Both the position numbers and the translations under genes were made by a program. From assembly GCA_016776605.1 (NCBI GenBank), contig JADHTB010000018.1, forward strand, positions 17,960 to 81,959: a stretch of DNA of 64,000 bases, given 5' to 3'. Positions 63,203 to 64,000 of this stretch are shown in pieces. This DNA is from Alphaproteobacteria bacterium (lineage in GTDB: Bacteria; Pseudomonadota; Alphaproteobacteria; GCA-2731375). Every line of letters starts with the position of its first letter. Position 1 is the stretch's first letter. The notes under the pieces are model-generated. The model searched no databases and was not told the origin of the DNA. It was given only the letters and a program-made list of their open reading frames with translations.

Positions 63203-63264
63203 CATTGCCTTCCATAATGGGACGTCCATGGGTTTATATGGCGCTCTAATGGAAAGGACCGGCC

Positions 63265-63864
63265 ATGCCAGAAGCGCTTTATTCATTGATACTTTTTGCC
63301 GTGGTGGCGACGGCGACACCAGGCGGGGCCACCACGCTCGCCACCGCATCCGGTGCTCAATTCGGATTGCGGCGCAGCATACCGTTGCTGTTGGGCATTG
63401 CGTTTGGACTGGCGTTGCTGGCCGCGACGGCCGCGTCTGGCCTGGCCGCCCTGCTGCAAACCCTGCCGATCCTGGAATTCGCAATGAAACTGGCCGGTTC
63501 ATCCTATCTACTCTGGTTGGCCTACAAAATTGGCGGTGCCGGGGCGCCCCGTATGAACGACGGCGAAGACCCTGCTCCAATCGGCTTTCGCACCGGCATA
63601 TTGCTGCTTCTATTGAACCCAAAGGGCTGGGCCATGGCATTGGGAGCGGCGGCGTCATTCGCCGCGTTGGCAAGCAGCGCCCTTGCCCTTGCACTGATCA
63701 TGGCAATGACGTTCGGAATAGCGGCCATAACGTCTCTGTCATTGTGGTGCGTCGGCGGTGCCATTCTTGCCCGGAAGCTTCGGACCGAACGGCAATGGCG
63801 TCTGGTCAATATCTTGTTGGGCACTCTTCTGGCCGCCTCGATCCTGCCAATCTGGATAAATTAG
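63265..63864 (+). CDS. LysE/RhtB-family exporter
   Basis: Inner-membrane exporter of amino acids or related metabolites, 199 residues, with about six hydrophobic helices. Family features: a Pro-Gly-containing first loop (AVVATATPGGATTLATASGAQFGLRR), a long third helix ending with KLAGSSYLLWLAYKIGG, and TGILLLLLNPKGWAMALGAAASF (the NPK loop). The start ATG 63265 has AAAGGA about 12 nt upstream. It is paired with the divergent LysR regulator. Confidence 0.88.
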   Translation: MPEALYSLILFAVVATATPGGATTLATASGAQFGLRRSIPLLLGIAFGLALLAATAASGLAALLQTLPILEFAMKLAGSSYLLWLAYKIGGAGAPRMNDGEDPAPIGFRTGILLLLLNPKGWAMALGAAASFAALASSALALALIMAMTFGIAAITSLSLWCVGGAILARKLRTERQWRLVNILLGTLLAASILPIWIN

Positions 63865-63871
63865 CCGCCTG

Positions 63872-64000
63872 CTAGAGCATTTCCGGGGTATTCTGAACCA
63901 TTTGACCGCTCACCAAGGCCCCGTGGGTAGGCGCGGTTTGCAGGTCGATGTGGCGCATCGTCCAAGAACCGCAACGCAGCCACGGGGCCTTGGTGAGCGG
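63872..64000. repeat. Structured repeat element, copy 2 (reaches window end)
   Basis: Begins CTAGAGCATTTCCGGGGTAT. A perfect 21-bp inverted repeat P1 lies at 63906-63926 and 63980-64000, P2 GCGGTT/AACCGC at 63933-63938 and 63967-63972, and P3 CGATG/CATCG with loop TGGCG at 63946-63960. Between P1 and P2 is GGGTAGGCGCG. Compared with 51972-52107, P3 and the loops are kept while P1 and P2 have different but complementary bases. The right flank is outside the window, so the outer ends cannot be seen. Confidence 0.75.

Noticed and set aside
63906..64000. The 21-bp inverted repeat read as an intrinsic terminator for lysE
   Set aside because: The loop is over 50 nt with its own stems and no T-run is visible at the end. 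It fits the structured repeat family instead.

Overview
The window (GC-rich, roughly 60 %) looks like a chromosome segment of a free-living, aerobic, Gram-negative alphaproteobacterium, probably Rhodospirillales-like. Evidence: the order rpsB-tsf-pyrH-frr-uppS-cdsA-dxr-rseP-bamA-skp-lpxD; a fused ispDF gene; a pyruvate dehydrogenase E1 beta subunit with its own lipoyl domain; the run tpiA / secG-pyrG-kdsA-eno / ftsB / pdhABC-lpd-lipA-coq10 typical of that class; and a lone Flp pilin. No rRNA, tRNA, CRISPR array, prophage or transposase gene was found. The left edge cuts lpxD.

Region 1 (1-14767, minus strand): dnaE stands alone upstream. It is followed by an information-processing and envelope operon running from rpsB to lpxD with very tight spacing or overlaps. 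It couples translation (S2, EF-Ts, RRF), UMP kinase, isoprenoid and undecaprenol synthesis (Dxr, UppS), phospholipid synthesis (CdsA), the site-2 protease RseP, outer-membrane assembly (BamA, Skp) and lipid A (LpxD).

Region 2 (15097-27499): a four-PAS histidine kinase, a NatAB-type ABC exporter, a Crp-like regulator, an orphan Flp pilin, a small lipoprotein, ChaC, an enoyl-CoA hydratase, then ispDF-pgpA-LLM oxidoreductase-pncC-CPBP protease and a xylose-isomerase-like protein.

Region 3 (27500-34743): a signalling island, less GC-rich at its edges. It holds a globin-coupled diguanylate cyclase and two hybrid PAS kinases whose kinase-receiver halves are near copies of each other. It lies between coq10 and pncC, which are usually close in this class.

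Region 4 (34766-51861): the coq10-lipA-lpd-pdhCBA block, ftsB, two SDR genes, eno-kdsA-pyrG-secG, a carboxylesterase and a tpiA-nthA-nthB cluster encoding a cobalt-type nitrile hydratase without its activator.

Region 5 (52224-64000): ppiD, a methyltransferase, a secreted unknown protein, a DUF1272 zinc ribbon, a TPR/beta-barrel outer-membrane protein, a MerR-FadH-acyl-CoA dehydrogenase fatty/branched-acid catabolic cluster, a degenerate HAD protein and a LysR/LysE pair.

The most unusual content is intergenic. There is a family of about 100-bp palindromic elements (a 25-nt hairpin, a 14-nt spacer and a 61-nt palindrome) at several loci, including one copy inserted inside another. A second, different structured element occurs twice with a constant core and compensating changes in its stems. 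Start sites were moved downstream of the longest frame in many genes, where a Shine-Dalgarno sequence or family length supported it; each case is stated.
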